From Rhodanobacter sp. C03 (GTDB taxonomy: Bacteria; Pseudomonadota; Gammaproteobacteria; Xanthomonadales; Rhodanobacteraceae), in contig NZ_MUNT01000001.1 in assembly GCF_002001175.1 (NCBI RefSeq), positions 372,001 to 436,000 on the forward strand: a DNA stretch of 64,000 nt, read 5' to 3'. The notes beneath the pieces are model-generated. The model ran no database searches and had not been told where the DNA came from. It saw nothing but the letters and a program-made list of their open reading frames with translations. Positions 9,056 to 19,985 of this stretch are shown one piece after another (position 1 is the first letter of the stretch; every line of letters begins with the position of its first letter). Made by a program: the position numbers and the translations under genes.

Positions 9056-10378
9056 ATGAACAGTGAGCTTCACGAGAGTGCCATGACGTTGCGCAAAATG
9101 GCATACGACGGGCTGCAGCACGGTGATGTCGTGCTGGCTGAACAGCACTTCGCGCGGCTGCTTGAGATAGTTCCCACTGACATGGAAGCGCTGCAATTTG
9201 TCGCCAGCCGCTATCTGGTCCGTGGGGAAGCCATGCGCGCCGTGGCCATGCTGCTTGTCGCCGACCAGGCACGCCCGAACGACCCGAATACACTGCACCA
9301 GTTGGGTACGGCGCAGATGGCGACTGGAGACCTGCATGGTGCGGTGGCCAGCCTGCAGCGAGCAATTGAGCTGGCGCCGCACATCTTCATGGCGCGCCTG
9401 CGTCTGGGCATGGCACTGGAACGGCTGGGGGAGGCGCACAATGCACTGGTGGCTTATTTCGGCGCGGTAAATACCGCACAGGTGCAAGGTCGCTGGCTGG
9501 GTGACTCGACTACGGCGCCAAGTATCCGCGACGCGGTCAAGCATGCGATCCGATTCATTGATGTCGAGCGCCCCCGGCTTTTCCACCAAGTGCTCGAACC
9601 TCTGCAGCAGCGTTACGGCCGCTCCGAACTTTCGCGTGTGGAAGATTGCCTTGCGATTTATCTCGGCGAGAAGGCACTGTCTCCGCCTGATCCACGACAG
9701 AAACCGAAGTTCCTCTATTTCCCTGGCGTGCCAAGCCAGGCGTACTACGCAAGCGAACGCTTTCCCTGGCACCGGGAGCTGGAGGCCGCCACCGGGATGA
9801 TTCGGGAGGAGTTGCGAACGGTGCTGGCGGAAAATCAACCGTTGCAGCCGTTTCTCGGCATCAACTCGCCCGCGGAACTCGATGGATACCTGCGCGCATC
9901 CGGCAACCAGACAGCGGCGTGGGATGCGTACTTCTTCTATCGCCACGGTGTGCGCTACGACGAACAATGCGCGAGCTGCCCACGCACTTCCGGCCTACTG
10001 GATGCACTGCCACTGGCGCGCATTCGTGATCACGCGCCAGAGACGCTTTATTCGGTGCTGCGCCCGGGTACGCATATCCTGCCGCATCGCGGTGTCACCA
10101 ACACGCGCCTGGTCACGCATTTGCCATTGATCGTGCCACCGGATTGCGCCATCCGGGTGGGCGGCGAGATTCACGAATGGGAGGAGGGACGCTGCGTCAC
10201 TTTCGATGACACGTTCGAACACGAGGCGTGGAACAACAGCAGCGAGACGCGTGTGGTGTTGATTCTTGACAGCTGGAATCCCGACCTGAGCGAAGCCGAG
10301 CGTGCCGCAGTGACCGATCTGGTTGAAGCGATTGGCGATTTCAATCGCAGTACCGAAGTGGCCACTCCACAAGGCTGA
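9056..10378 (+). CDS. TPR plus aspartyl/asparaginyl beta-hydroxylase-domain protein
   Basis: This 440-residue protein has TPR-like repeats (about 15-130) and a C-terminal Asp/Asn beta-hydroxylase domain (2-oxoglutarate/Fe(II) oxygenase, cupin fold). The metal ligands appear to be H344 in ILPHRGVTN and H389 in TFEHEAWNNS, 45 residues apart. H-R-G in place of H-x-D matches the AspH family, which holds iron with two His. R399 in ETRVVLILDSW would bind 2-oxoglutarate. The family hydroxylates Asp/Asn in proteins or modifies lipids (LpxO-like). The start is ATG 9056; an upstream GTG at 8990 would place the hairpin inside the gene. Context with sulfotransferases and a TonB receptor suggests joint modification of a surface or secreted substrate. 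Confidence 0.82.
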   Translation: MNSELHESAMTLRKMAYDGLQHGDVVLAEQHFARLLEIVPTDMEALQFVASRYLVRGEAMRAVAMLLVADQARPNDPNTLHQLGTAQMATGDLHGAVASLQRAIELAPHIFMARLRLGMALERLGEAHNALVAYFGAVNTAQVQGRWLGDSTTAPSIRDAVKHAIRFIDVERPRLFHQVLEPLQQRYGRSELSRVEDCLAIYLGEKALSPPDPRQKPKFLYFPGVPSQAYYASERFPWHRELEAATGMIREELRTVLAENQPLQPFLGINSPAELDGYLRASGNQTAAWDAYFFYRHGVRYDEQCASCPRTSGLLDALPLARIRDHAPETLYSVLRPGTHILPHRGVTNTRLVTHLPLIVPPDCAIRVGGEIHEWEEGRCVTFDDTFEHEAWNNSSETRVVLILDSWNPDLSEAERAAVTDLVEAIGDFNRSTEVATPQG

Positions 10379-10425
10379 AATCCACCTCGCCGGTTGGCGG
10401 TGTCATCGGTTTCTGCGACTACCGC

Positions 10426-10453
10426 AAAAAAGCAGCGCCCGCAGAGCGGGCGC
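10426..10453 (-). terminator. Intrinsic terminator of the glutaredoxin-rhodanese gene
   Basis: On the minus strand GCGCCCGC and GCGGGCGC (10435-10442 and 10446-10453) form a perfect 8-bp stem with a 3-base loop, followed by six T (A6 on plus at 10426-10431). It is placed 30 bases after the stop at 10483. Confidence 0.85.
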
Positions 10454-10482
10454 CTTCGAGATTCGCCAATGCAGGGTGCCTG

Positions 10483-11406
10483 TCAGTAAATCGGCACGGC
10501 CGAATCGACTTCTCGCGCCCACGCATCCATGCCGCCTTCCACGTTGTGCACGTTGCTGAAGCCGTGCGCGGCGAAGCGCTCGGCCATGCCGCGGCTGGAG
10601 ATGCCGTGGTGGCAGATGAAGGCCAGCGCGGTGTCTTTCGGCAGTGCGGCGAGGCTTTCGTAGCCCTCGTCCTCGAGCACGCGTGCCTGCGCCAGCGGCG
10701 CGGCGTGGGCGCGGCCGGCGGCGGGGCGCACGTCGATCAGGGTGATGTCGTGTGCGGCCAGACGCGCCTTGAGCTGCTGCACGCTGAGCGAGCCGATCTC
10801 CTGCGTGCCGGGGAACTTCAGGCTGAGGCCTTCGCCCTGCACGGTGGATACCCAGTCGATCACGATACCCTTCGCACGCTGGGCGCTGGCCGGATCGAAG
10901 TGAACTTCCAGGCCGTTGGCGTGGGCGACGATGTCGTGCTCGCCGGCCGGGGCGAGCTGGAAGCCGGCGCTGTGGTCGGGGCCGATCTCCAGATGCAGCG
11001 CCACGCCTTGCGCGTTGGCGGTGCCCTGGCGGATCGCCTCGGCGGCCGCGTCGGTGATGGTGATCTGCGGTGGGGTGCGATCCGGTGCGGCCACGCCGAA
11101 CAGCGTGTGCAGTTCACCGTTGCCGTACATCTGGCGGATGATGTCGGCGCCGCCGACCAGTTCGCCTTCCACGTACAACTGCGGGATCGTCGGCCAGTCG
11201 CCGTAGGCCTTGATGCCTTCGCGGATTTCCGGGTCCTCCAGCACGTTGACCGTGTGGTAGTCCGGCAGCAGTTCGTTGAGCGTGTTGGTGGCGGCAGAGG
11301 AGAAGCCGCACATCGGCTGCTGGCGGTCGCCCTTCATGAACAGCACCACGCGGTGGTCCTTGAGCAGGGTTTCGATACGTTCGCGGGTGGTGTTGTCGAG
11401 GGGCAT
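10483..11406 (-). CDS. Monothiol glutaredoxin / A-type-like / rhodanese fusion
   Basis: The protein has 307 residues in three domains. Residues 1-110 are a Grx4-type monothiol glutaredoxin with the CGFS active site at C33, the type that binds and passes Fe-S clusters. Residues about 113-200 resemble an A-type (HesB/IscA) carrier but lack its three cysteines. Residues about 205-307 are a single rhodanese domain with the loop CHHGISSR (C265), of GlpE type, which handles sulfane sulfur. The combination suggests a cytoplasmic Fe-S or persulfide-handling protein. GGAG lies ahead of ATG 11406, and a strong terminator follows. A grxD-like role is likely for the first domain only. Confidence 0.85.
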   Translation of the reverse strand: MPLDNTTRERIETLLKDHRVVLFMKGDRQQPMCGFSSAATNTLNELLPDYHTVNVLEDPEIREGIKAYGDWPTIPQLYVEGELVGGADIIRQMYGNGELHTLFGVAAPDRTPPQITITDAAAEAIRQGTANAQGVALHLEIGPDHSAGFQLAPAGEHDIVAHANGLEVHFDPASAQRAKGIVIDWVSTVQGEGLSLKFPGTQEIGSLSVQQLKARLAAHDITLIDVRPAAGRAHAAPLAQARVLEDEGYESLAALPKDTALAFICHHGISSRGMAERFAAHGFSNVHNVEGGMDAWAREVDSAVPIY

Positions 11407-11484
11407 GGGGAACTCCGGCTAAAGAAGACAATGATACGCCGCCCGATATGCGGTGATCCTGCTGGCCTTCAAGGCGTACGTGGT

Positions 11485-12342
11485 TCAGGCCGCCCGGTGC
11501 AGCTCGCTGAGATCGCGTGGACAGACGCCCAGCGGTGCCAGCGCCAGCGCGGCAGCCGGCGAGGGCCATACCAGTTCACGGCTGGCCCGGCCCAAGGCGG
11601 CGGGCTGTTCGCTCCAGTGGATCAGTTCCATCGCGCCGGTGTGGTCCTCGACCAGGGCGGTGCAGTGCTCGACCCAGTCGCCGTCGTTGAGGTAGAGCAC
11701 GCCATCCAGCTCGCGCACGTGGCCGAAGTGGATATGGCCGCAGATATGGCCGTCGAAGCCGCGCTCGCGGGCATCGTCAACCACGCGTTCCTCATAGGCG
11801 CGGATGTACGCCAGCGCCTTGCCGATATGCGATTTGACGATGATCGACAGAGGCAGGTAGGGCAGTTCCAGCCGCTGCCGCATCGCATGCAGGCGGCGAT
11901 TGCTCCAGCAGATCAGGCGATGCATCGCCTCGCCGAAGTGCTGCATCCAGCCGCGGCCGATCTGTTCGGGGTCGAACTCGTCGCCGTGGCTGACCCGATA
12001 GCGACGACCGTCCGCGCCGACATGCACGGCATCCAGTTCGATCTGCACGCCACCGAATGCCTGGCCGTGCAGGCCGCGCATCGGTGCATCGTGGTTGCCG
12101 GGGATGTAGATCACTTCGATCCCACGATGTGCCAGGTCGAGTATTTCGGCAATCACGGCGCTGTGTTCCGGCGGCCACCAGGGCCGACGGGCCAGCGCCT
12201 CCAGGTCGATGATGTCGCCGACCAGATAGAGCTTTTCGCAGCGCAGTTTGCGCAGGAAGTCGAGCAGGTAATCGGCCTTGCAGTCAGGTGTTCCCAGATG
12301 CACATCGGAGATGAAGGCGCTGCGGCAGCGAAGGGTCGTCAT
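11485..12342 (-). CDS. UDP-2,3-diacylglucosamine diphosphatase-like metallophosphoesterase
   Basis: This is a 285-residue calcineurin-like phosphoesterase. All metal motifs are visible in order: FISDVHLG (10-17), VGDIID, PGNHD, SHGDEFD and CGHIHFG. The SDVHLG and GNHD set with the internal HGDEFD is typical of LpxH/LpxH2 enzymes, which split UDP-2,3-diacylglucosamine to lipid X in lipid A synthesis at the inner membrane. It is longer than E. coli LpxH (about 240), so a related phosphoesterase is possible. GGGAG precedes ATG 12342. It stands in a run of minus-strand genes. Confidence 0.75.
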   Translation of the reverse strand: MTTLRCRSAFISDVHLGTPDCKADYLLDFLRKLRCEKLYLVGDIIDLEALARRPWWPPEHSAVIAEILDLAHRGIEVIYIPGNHDAPMRGLHGQAFGGVQIELDAVHVGADGRRYRVSHGDEFDPEQIGRGWMQHFGEAMHRLICWSNRRLHAMRQRLELPYLPLSIIVKSHIGKALAYIRAYEERVVDDARERGFDGHICGHIHFGHVRELDGVLYLNDGDWVEHCTALVEDHTGAMELIHWSEQPAALGRASRELVWPSPAAALALAPLGVCPRDLSELHRAA

Positions 12343-12443
12343 GGCGCGTACTCCCGGTGGATGCCGGGGCGTCAGTCTGCAGCTGCAAGGTCACCGTGCG
12401 ATGGCGAACAGGTTGCAGCCGGGTTGCGGCGGAGCGCGCTGGA

Positions 12444-13067
12444 TCAGCGTGACGGGCGCAGTGCCGCGCGCACCACGGGCAGGATCGCATCGACCCACAA
12501 CGCATACTGCGCGGCCGAGGGATGCAGACCATCGGCGGCGGCGAGTACTGGATAGCGGCGCGAGATGCCGGTGATGTCCACAAAGTGCGCGCCGGCACGC
12601 GAAGTTTCATCGCGCGCGATCGCGTTGTAGACGTCCAGTTCGCGGGCGATCTGCGCGCGGTCGCGGCCCTGTTCATGCGCGAAGTGGGTGACACCCCAAT
12701 CCGGAATCGACACCACCACCACCCGCGTGGCGCGATGGCCGGCCAGGGCGACCGCACGCGCCAGCAGGCTGGCGAACTGGTTGCGGTACTCACCTGCGGA
12801 GCGGCCGCGGTACTGGTTGTTGACGCCGATCTGCAGGCTGACCAGGTCGTACGGCGGGGACATGGGCGTCGCGTCGATGCCCTGCGCCAGCTCGTCGGTA
12901 GTCCAGCCGGTGACGGCGACGATAGTTGGGTCGTCGATCACCACCCCGGCCCGGCGCAAGCGCTGCACCAGCACGGCCGGCCAGCGCTGATCCGCGGCCA
13001 CCGCTTCGCCGATCGTGTAGGAATCACCGAGGGCGAGGTAATGCAGTGGCGGGGCGGCTGGCATCAT
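12444..13067 (-). CDS. SGNH/GDSL-family hydrolase
   Basis: This 207-residue protein has the SGNH blocks: LGDSYTIGE (catalytic Ser, near residue 15), a conserved Gly region, GVNNQY (block III Asn) and DGLHPS (Asp/His pair). Such proteins hydrolyse esters of acyl or acetyl groups on lipids or sugars. No signal peptide is apparent, which differs from TAP/TesA-like periplasmic members. Two adjacent ATG codons (13067 and 13064) could start it. It follows the aminotransferase gene at 13084 by 16 bases, so the two are probably co-transcribed. Confidence 0.8.
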   Translation of the reverse strand: MMPAAPPLHYLALGDSYTIGEAVAADQRWPAVLVQRLRRAGVVIDDPTIVAVTGWTTDELAQGIDATPMSPPYDLVSLQIGVNNQYRGRSAGEYRNQFASLLARAVALAGHRATRVVVVSIPDWGVTHFAHEQGRDRAQIARELDVYNAIARDETSRAGAHFVDITGISRRYPVLAAADGLHPSAAQYALWVDAILPVVRAALRPSR

Positions 13068-13083
13068 GGGCGGATGGTTTGGC

Positions 13084-14340
13084 TCAGGCTACTGCAGCGG
13101 CGGAGCGTGGCGACTGCTCCTGTGCCATTCGCTCCAGCACCCGTTCGATCCGCACGAAGACTTCGCGCAGTTGCGCCGGCGGCGGCAGCAGGGTCAGCCG
13201 GAAGTGCCGGCTGCGCGGCACGTTGAAGCTGGTGCCGGGCACCACCAGCACGGATTCCTCCTCCAGCAGGCGCAGAGCGAAGGCCTCGTCGTCGAAGTCG
13301 GCGAAGCGGTCGGCCCGGACCTGCGGGAACGCATACAGCGCGCCAGCAGGCGCGACCAGTTCCAGGTATTCACTGGCGGCCACGGCCTGCAGCACGATGC
13401 GCCGTGCCTCATGCAGGCGGCCGCCGGGCGCGGTCAAGGCACCGATCGTCGGCGCATCCTGCAGGGCCGGCAACACCGCCCATTGCGCCGTGACGTTGGC
13501 GCATAGCCGCAGCGCGGCAAGCAGCTGCAGCGCATCGCGGTAGGCCGCGCTGCGTGCGTGATCGCCGGACAGGCTCATCCAGCCGACCCGGTAGCCGCAG
13601 GCGCGATGCACCTTGGACAGACCGCCGAAGCTGAGGCAGGGCAGTTCGCCGGCAACCTCGGCCAGCGGCTGGAAACTCGCGCCGTCGTACAGGATCTCGT
13701 CGTAGATCTCGTCGGCGAGCAACAGCAGGCGATGTCGCGCCGCGATCGCCACCAGCCGCTGCAGCAGCGCGCGCGGATACACCACGCCGGTCGGGTTGTT
13801 CGGATTGATCAGCACCAGGGCGCGGGTGCGTGGCGTGACCAGCGCCTCGATCTCGTCCGGATCGGGCAGGTGGCTATGGCTGGCGAGGCAGTGGTAATAG
13901 CGCGGCTGGCCGCCGTTGAGGATGGTGGCCGCGCTCCACAGCGGATAATCCGGACTCGGCAGCAGCACTTCGTCGCCGGGCTGCAGCAAGGCGCGCAGGC
14001 TGAGGTCGATCAGCTCGCTGACGCCATTGCCGATGAAGATGCGTTCCGGTTCGACGCCGCGCGCACCGCGCGCACGCTGCTGCGCGGCGATCGCCTCGCG
14101 GGCGAGTTCCAGCCCTTGCTCGTGGCCGTAGGCTTCGCTCTCATGCAGATGGCCGGCGATCGCCTCGCGCAGGTGCGCCGGTGCCTCGAAGCCGTAACGG
14201 CCGGGGTTGCCGATGTTGAGTTTGATGATGTCGAGGCCGGCGGCCTCCAGCTCGCGCGCGCGCCGGGTCAGCGCGCCGCGGATTTCATAGCGCACGTCCG
14301 CCAGGTGCGCACTGGGTGTGATCGAGGTCAACGCCGGCAT
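13084..14340 (-). CDS. PLP-dependent aminotransferase, AlaA-like
   Basis: A fold-type I aminotransferase of 418 residues starting at ATG 14340 with GAAGG directly before it; a longer frame to 14547 would run into the rsgA promoter region. Key elements are NIGNPGRYGFEAP near the N-terminus, INPNNPTGVVYP, DEIYDEILYDG and the PLP-binding lysine in GGLSKVHRACGYR (K243 by my count). These match the alanine/aspartate aminotransferase group that includes E. coli AlaA (405 residues), which makes alanine from pyruvate and glutamate. It is divergent from rsgA. Confidence 0.82.
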   Translation of the reverse strand: MPALTSITPSAHLADVRYEIRGALTRRARELEAAGLDIIKLNIGNPGRYGFEAPAHLREAIAGHLHESEAYGHEQGLELAREAIAAQQRARGARGVEPERIFIGNGVSELIDLSLRALLQPGDEVLLPSPDYPLWSAATILNGGQPRYYHCLASHSHLPDPDEIEALVTPRTRALVLINPNNPTGVVYPRALLQRLVAIAARHRLLLLADEIYDEILYDGASFQPLAEVAGELPCLSFGGLSKVHRACGYRVGWMSLSGDHARSAAYRDALQLLAALRLCANVTAQWAVLPALQDAPTIGALTAPGGRLHEARRIVLQAVAASEYLELVAPAGALYAFPQVRADRFADFDDEAFALRLLEEESVLVVPGTSFNVPRSRHFRLTLLPPPAQLREVFVRIERVLERMAQEQSPRSAAAVA

Positions 14341-14509
14341 CCTTCGAAGTCTGGGAATACAGTCCACGCACCGGCGCCACCGCCGGCAGGTCGATGCTAG
14401 CAGCGTGATGCAGCGCAGCGCGAGCGCCGGCCCGGGCGGATTCCGGTTCATCGGCGGGCAATCTCCGGGCAGGGCATAATCGGCAAACCGTGCAGACCGA
14501 ACTCCCTGA

Positions 14510-15565
14510 ATGAGCGATCTCGAAACGATCGAACGCCTGCGACGCATTGGCTGGCGTGGCGATGTGCTGCCTGCCGCCGGGTTGCGGCTGGCCCGGGTGG
14601 TCGCCCAGCATCGCGCCGGCTACGAGCTGCATGACGGCGAGACCCTGTTCGGGGCGCAGCCGGACGGGCGCTTCCTCAAGCGCGGTATCGATCCGGCCGA
14701 GCGACCGGTAGTCGGCGATTTCGTCGAACTGGAAGACGGTACGCCGCCGCATATCGTTACGGTGGCGCCGCGACGCACGGTGTTGTCGCGCGCGGCGGCC
14801 GGCGAGCGTTACGAGCGGCAATTGATCGCTACCAATATCGACTACGTGCTGGTGTTGACCGGACTGGACGGCGACTTCAATCCGGCGCGGATCGAACGCT
14901 ATTTGTCGCTGACCGAGGACTCCGGCGCGCAGCCAGTGGTGCTGCTGAGCAAGCTGGACACGCGCGAGGACGCCGCGGAGCAGATCGCGGCGCTGCGTGC
15001 ACGGCTGCCGGCGGACATCCCGATCCATCCCTTGAACGGCAAGGATCCGGCCAGCGTCACCCTGCTGGCGCAGTACCTGCAGCCGGGCGACAGCGCGGTG
15101 CTGGTCGGGTCATCCGGCGCGGGCAAATCCACCCTGACCAACACCTTGCTTGGCACGGCGACGATGGCCACGGCCGAAGTACGCAGCCACGACAGCCGTG
15201 GTCGCCACACCACCACCCATCGCGCGCTGCTGCAACTGCCCAGCGGTGGCTGCCTGATCGACACACCCGGCATGCGCGAGCTGAAACTGACCGGCGAGGA
15301 AAACCTCGACCTGTTCGCCGACATCGAGGCGCTGGCCGAGCGTTGCCGCTTCGCCGACTGTGGCCATGGCAGCGAGCCGGGTTGTGCGGTGCAGGTGGCG
15401 CTGGATACCGGCGAACTGACACCTGGCCGCTGGCGCAACTATCTCAAGCTGCACGATGAGCGCGAGGAGCAGGCGGCGACGCTGGAAGCGCGCCTGCGCC
15501 GGCAGCGTGGTGGCCGTCCGATCGAGCGGCCGCACGGGCATCGCGGGCAGCGCGAGCGGGACTGA
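14510..15565 (+). CDS. rsgA: Ribosome small-subunit-dependent GTPase A
   Basis: This 351-residue circularly permuted GTPase assists late 30S subunit maturation. Visible in order are an OB-fold N-terminus with PVVGDFVELED, G4-like LLSKLD, the P-loop GSSGAGKST (G1), a threonine-rich switch (HTTTH), DTPGM (G3) and a C-terminal zinc site CRFADCGHGSEPGC. The G4-G1-G3 order is diagnostic of the YjeQ/RsgA family. Length is normal. It is transcribed alone on the plus strand, divergent from the aminotransferase. Confidence 0.93.
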   Translation: MSDLETIERLRRIGWRGDVLPAAGLRLARVVAQHRAGYELHDGETLFGAQPDGRFLKRGIDPAERPVVGDFVELEDGTPPHIVTVAPRRTVLSRAAAGERYERQLIATNIDYVLVLTGLDGDFNPARIERYLSLTEDSGAQPVVLLSKLDTREDAAEQIAALRARLPADIPIHPLNGKDPASVTLLAQYLQPGDSAVLVGSSGAGKSTLTNTLLGTATMATAEVRSHDSRGRHTTTHRALLQLPSGGCLIDTPGMRELKLTGEENLDLFADIEALAERCRFADCGHGSEPGCAVQVALDTGELTPGRWRNYLKLHDEREEQAATLEARLRRQRGGRPIERPHGHRGQRERD

Positions 15566-15643
15566 TGTCCATGCCTTCCGTTCCTGCGCACGACATGCCT
15601 CAAAGCATCTAGTATCGCGGCATCGTTGCTGCGGAGTGCAGGC

Positions 15644-16132
15644 ATGCGTCGGTTGTCATCGTCGCTCACGTTCTTCTACAAGCGGGTCTTTCCGGTGCTG
15701 TGGATCGGCTTTGTGCTGATCATCTTCGGCGTGCAGGTCTGGGAGATGCAGCATGCCCGTGCGGACCCGCCATCGCAGCCGTTTTTCCCGCTGGTGTTGA
15801 TGCCGTTGTTCATGCTTGGCGTGATGTTGCTGCTCTACCGCAAGCTGCTGCATGACCTGCTGGACGAGGTCGGGCTGGACGGCGATTATCTGGTGGTGAA
15901 GAACCATGGCGAGAAGATCCGCGTGGCGCTGCGCGACGTGATGAACGTCAACGCCACCACGATGACCAACCCGCGGCGCGTCACGTTGATGCTGCGGACG
16001 GATTCCCGCTTCGGGCGCAATCTCACCTTCATGCCGGCCAGCCCGCGCGGCTTCATGAGCGCGTTCAAGCCCGACCCGATCGCCACTGAACTGATCGAAC
16101 GCGTCGATGCCTTGCGTGGAGTCCAGCGATGA
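15644..16132 (+). CDS. Two-helix inner-membrane protein
   Basis: The protein has 162 residues from ATG 15644, supported by GGAG seven bases upstream; a TTG at 15626 would add six residues. Two hydrophobic segments, VLWIGFVLIIFGVQVW and FPLVLMPLFMLGVMLLL, are followed by a soluble, PH-like tail with the repeated pattern VKNHGEKIRVALRDV. I do not recognise a named family. Its stop overlaps the start of the QEGLA metallohydrolase gene as ATGA, so the two are translationally coupled and may act together. Confidence 0.75.
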   Translation: MRRLSSSLTFFYKRVFPVLWIGFVLIIFGVQVWEMQHARADPPSQPFFPLVLMPLFMLGVMLLLYRKLLHDLLDEVGLDGDYLVVKNHGEKIRVALRDVMNVNATTMTNPRRVTLMLRTDSRFGRNLTFMPASPRGFMSAFKPDPIATELIERVDALRGVQR

Positions 16133-17403
16133 ATACGCCGGCGAGTGCCATTGCGCCCGAGCTGCAACGTTATGCCGCGCTCGACCAGCGCCTGCTGGCG
16201 GCTGTGCGTGGCATCCATATCCTGCCGACAGTGGCGTGGCCGGCTTCGCTGGAGGACCGCATGATCGCGGCCTATGGCAACGGCCAGTTCACGCTGCCGG
16301 AAGTGACTTACACGCGACCGGATCTTGGCGCCGCACGCGCCGAACTGGCCGTGATCGAGCACGAAGCCGGCGACAACGATCCGTTGGGTGACTACCTGCG
16401 TCGCACCGCCGAATCGTGGCGCATCGCGGCGGAAATGCTGGAGGCGGTGGGCACGGCGTGCGTTACCGCGCCTTCGATCGCGCTGTACGGCAAGCCGGGC
16501 GATCTGATTCCCGGCAGCCAGCGCAGCAACCTCGATGCAGCGCATTACTTCGTCGAACTGTCCGACGAGCTGGGCGCGGACCTGCTGGCCGACGACAGCA
16601 GCGTGGACATGTCGGCAAGTCAGCTGCGCGATGAGCTGACGAAGACGCTGGATGATTTCTTCGGTGCCGGCATGATCAAGGTGGAGGTGGATCCTGAGCT
16701 GACCGCCAAGGCAGCGGCCGGCGCCACCCGCATCCGACTGCGCGACGGCACCAGTTTCAGCGAGTACGACCGGCACCAGCTGCTCGCGCACGAGGCGTTT
16801 GTGCACTCGCTGACCGCACTGAACGGACGCCAGCAGCCGCTGCTGGCCTCACTGGCGCGCACCTCGCCACGGGTCACTGCGACCCAGGAGGGCCTGGCGG
16901 TATTCGCCGAGCTGATGTCCGGCGCGATCGACATTGCCCGGCTCAAGCGGATCAGCTTGCGCATCCTGGCGATCGACATGGCGCTGAACGGCGCCGATTT
17001 CGTCGAGGTCTACAAGTACTTCAGCGCCTGCGGGCAGAGCGTGTCTGACAGCTTCCACTCGGCCCAGCGGGTGTTCCGCGGCGTGCCACTGACCGGCGGC
17101 GCGGCGTTCGCCAAGGACAATGTGTATCTGTCCGGCCTGCTCACCGTGCACACCTTCTTCCGCTGGGCGTTCAAGCAGCAGCGGATGGATCTGTTGCGCC
17201 ACCTGTTTGCCGGCAAAATGACCCTGCACGACGTGATCGCGCTGCAGCCGCACTTCGCGTCCGGCGCGATCCTGCCGCCGCGCTGGCTGCCGCCGTGGAT
17301 GCAGCATGTCCACGGGCTGGCCGGCAAGCTGGCGTTTTCGGTGTTCATCAACGGCATCCACATGAACCGGGTGCATGGCGACGAGCTGCTGCAAAGCGTC
17401 TAG
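16129..17403 (+). CDS. QEGLA-family (DUF1704) putative metallohydrolase
   Basis: This 424-residue protein carries the zinc motif HEAFVH (H221-E222-H226, HExxxH type) and the family signature TQEGLA (252-257), whose Glu is the likely third ligand. The family was long called flavohemoglobin expression-modulating QEGLA protein; its eukaryotic relatives (MATCAP/KIAA0895) are tubulin tyrosine carboxypeptidases. A peptidase role in bacteria is therefore plausible but the substrate is unknown. The start overlaps the preceding membrane-protein gene by ATGA. The C-terminus has hydrophobic patches (WLPPWMQ) but no clear membrane helix. Confidence 0.85.
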   Translation: MNTPASAIAPELQRYAALDQRLLAAVRGIHILPTVAWPASLEDRMIAAYGNGQFTLPEVTYTRPDLGAARAELAVIEHEAGDNDPLGDYLRRTAESWRIAAEMLEAVGTACVTAPSIALYGKPGDLIPGSQRSNLDAAHYFVELSDELGADLLADDSSVDMSASQLRDELTKTLDDFFGAGMIKVEVDPELTAKAAAGATRIRLRDGTSFSEYDRHQLLAHEAFVHSLTALNGRQQPLLASLARTSPRVTATQEGLAVFAELMSGAIDIARLKRISLRILAIDMALNGADFVEVYKYFSACGQSVSDSFHSAQRVFRGVPLTGGAAFAKDNVYLSGLLTVHTFFRWAFKQQRMDLLRHLFAGKMTLHDVIALQPHFASGAILPPRWLPPWMQHVHGLAGKLAFSVFINGIHMNRVHGDELLQSV

Positions 17404-17516
17404 CGGCGCCCACGGCAACGCGGAAACGGGTCGGTTCGGGCCGCCCCGGTGCTAACATCACAGATGGTCAACCGCCTGTGGCGGGTACCGCCCCCTCCCT
17501 CAACAAATACACATCC

Positions 17517-19808
<2,292 letters not shown>

Positions 19809-19817
19809 CGTGACTTG

Positions 19818-19844
19818 ACCGCGCCCCGGCCGGCGGGGCGCGGT
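19818..19844 (+). terminator. GC-rich hairpin after maeB, probable terminator
   Basis: ACCGCGCCCC (19818-19827) pairs perfectly with GGGGCGCGGT (19835-19844) around a 7-base loop, 10 bases after the maeB stop. The T tract is poor (GTTCGATCC), so termination strength is uncertain. Confidence 0.55.
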
Positions 19845-19985
19845 GTTCGATCCATGCGCCGGCGAATGGGCGTCCGTTTGGTGCTGGTGCGCCGCGGCGG
19901 CTAAACTCTGCTGTTGACCCGCCGCTGCCCCGACGGCGGGAGTCCCCTCAAGTCTGGCGCTGCAACGGTGCCGCGGAGAATCTTC

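Noticed and set aside
14285..15028. Minus-strand frame of 247 codons opposite rsgA.
   Set aside because: It overlaps the conserved rsgA GTPase motifs antisense and has no recognisable domain.
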